Origin: an uncultured Sphingomonas sp.
GTDB lineage: Bacteria; Pseudomonadota; Alphaproteobacteria; Sphingomonadales; Sphingomonadaceae
Assembly (NCBI GenBank): GCA_902806295.1
Contig: CADCWB010000195.1
Coordinates: forward strand, 1 to 6,740
Length of the DNA: 6,740 nucleotides
Direction: 5' to 3'
The notes under the pieces are model-generated. The model made no database searches and had not been told where the DNA came from. It saw only the letters and a list, made by a program, of their open reading frames with translations. The position numbers were made by a program, and so were the translations under genes. Position 1 is the stretch's first letter. Every line of letters starts with the position of its first letter. This document shows, in pieces, positions 5,731 through 6,740 of the stretch.

Positions 5731-5734
5731 TGAG

Positions 5735-6740
5735 ATGCCTCTCCCCCGCGCCCGCATTGTCACACTGAACGCTGCCCTTGGGCCGCTGGACTATCGCGTG
5801 CCGGCGGAGATGGACGTAGAGCCGGGAAGCATCGTCGTGGCTCCACTCGGCCCGCGGCAGCTTATCGGCGTCGCGTGGGAAGCCGATCGGCTGCCGACGG
5901 AGGAGGTCGCCGACAATCGGCTGCGGCCGCTCCTCTCGGTGCTGCCGATGCCGCCGATCAAGCCGGCCTTGCGGCGCTTGGTCGAGTGGACCGCCAACTA
6001 TTATCTCGCGCCCCTGCCCGCGGTCCTGCGGATGGTGCTGCCGTCCTCGTCGGCGCTGGAGGGAGCGCGCCAGCTGATCGAATATCGCCCGACCGGCGAA
6101 GTGCCGGCGCGGCTGACCCCGCAGCGGACGCAGGCTCTGGAGCGGCTCGCAGGTCGGCAGGGCACGATCCGCGAGCTCGCGGACCACGCGGCCGTCAGCG
6201 ACACCGTCCTGCGTGGGCTGGTGAACGCCGGTGCCTTGGAAGCGGTGCAGGTGGAAGGCGACAAGCCGCTCAATTGCCCCGACCCGGATTTCGCCCCACC
6301 TCGGCTCAACGAGGAACAGCAGGCCGCAGCCCACAGCCTGACTGCGGCGGTCGGCCGCGGATTCGACCCGGTGCTGCTGGACGGAGTCACCGGCTCCGGC
6401 AAAACCGAGGTCTATTTCGAAGCGATCGCCGAATGCGCGCGGCGGGGCAAGCAGGCGCTGGTGCTATTGCCCGAGATCGCCTTGACCGAGCCCTTCCTGA
6501 AGCGCTTCGAGGCGCGCTTCGGGTGCGCGCCGGTGACTTGGCACTCCGGCCTTCGGTCGTCCCAGCGCCGCCGAGCCTTTCGCGGGATTGCCTCGGGCGA
6601 AGCCAAGGTGGTGGTCGGCGCCCGGTCCGCCCTGTTCCTGCCCTATGCCGAGCTCGGCCTGATCGTGGTCGACGAGGCGCACGAGCCGAGCTTCAAGCAG
6701 GAGGATGGCGTCCAGTATCATGCGCGTGACGTGGCGGTGA
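5735..6740 (+). CDS. priA: Primosomal protein N' (replication restart helicase PriA), N-terminal part, runs off the window
   Basis: The frame gives 335 residues with no stop before the window end, about half of the usual 720-740. Residues 1 to about 105 are the DNA 3'-end binding domain (NAALGPLDYRVP, GSIVVAPLGPRQLIGVAW). A winged-helix segment follows to about 180. The helicase core then starts with Walker A GVTGSGKT (217-224), LLPEIALTEPF (motif Ia), VVVGARSALF and the Walker B DEAH at 313-316. The second helicase lobe and the zinc-binding cysteines would lie beyond the window. PriA recognises stalled forks and reloads the replicative helicase. The ATG at 5735 fits the family start (short lead-in, then RARIVTLNAALG). 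GGTGAG abuts the ATG, and no well-spaced ribosome binding site is present because the palindromic repeat ends at 5730. Confidence 0.95.
   Translation, partial: MPLPRARIVTLNAALGPLDYRVPAEMDVEPGSIVVAPLGPRQLIGVAWEADRLPTEEVADNRLRPLLSVLPMPPIKPALRRLVEWTANYYLAPLPAVLRMVLPSSSALEGARQLIEYRPTGEVPARLTPQRTQALERLAGRQGTIRELADHAAVSDTVLRGLVNAGALEAVQVEGDKPLNCPDPDFAPPRLNEEQQAAAHSLTAAVGRGFDPVLLDGVTGSGKTEVYFEAIAECARRGKQALVLLPEIALTEPFLKRFEARFGCAPVTWHSGLRSSQRRRAFRGIASGEAKVVVGARSALFLPYAELGLIVVDEAHEPSFKQEDGVQYHARDVAV

Noticed and set aside
5875..6729. A 284-residue plus-strand open frame inside priA
   Set aside because: It is an out-of-frame shadow. The frame beginning at 5735 carries the PriA DNA-binding domain, Walker A and DEAH motifs.

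Overview
This GC-rich window (roughly two thirds G+C by eye) carries ordinary chromosomal genes and looks like an alphaproteobacterium, most likely of the Sphingomonadales. That assignment is an inference from remembered similarity of the ParC, S9 peptidase, PurC and PriA sequences and from codon use that avoids TTA, CTA and TCA. No search was run.

Layout, left to right. Positions 1-179 (minus strand) and 169-1125 (plus strand) are two pieces of one gene, parC (topoisomerase IV subunit A). They point away from each other and meet at a 10-base inverted microhomology, so the gene is rearranged here or the contig end is chimeric. At 1192-3216 (plus) is a secreted S9-family serine peptidase with a signal peptide and a full Ser-Asp-His triad. 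A GcvA-type LysR regulator lies convergent to it (3232-4128, minus), only 15 bases away. To the right of the regulator, in divergent orientation, are two small unrecognised genes (4283-4450 and 4475-4651). Each has a strong ribosome binding site and they probably form a micro-operon. purC (4790-5566), preceded by a candidate promoter and a terminator-like hairpin, encodes SAICAR synthetase of purine synthesis. A palindromic interspersed-type repeat (5624-5730) follows. Then priA (5735 to the window end, incomplete) encodes the primosomal helicase.

The genes do not form one pathway. parC and priA serve chromosome topology and replication restart, purC serves purine synthesis, and the S9 peptidase is a periplasmic or outer-envelope scavenging enzyme. 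The LysR regulator has no obvious target beyond itself or the small genes beside it.

No stretch over 300 bases lacks a gene. I saw no CRISPR array, transposase, tRNA or rRNA. I found no convincing undescribed multi-gene system. The points most worth a second look are the inverted parC junction, the hairpin leader of purC, the repeat that forms the immediate upstream region of priA, and the small-gene pair.
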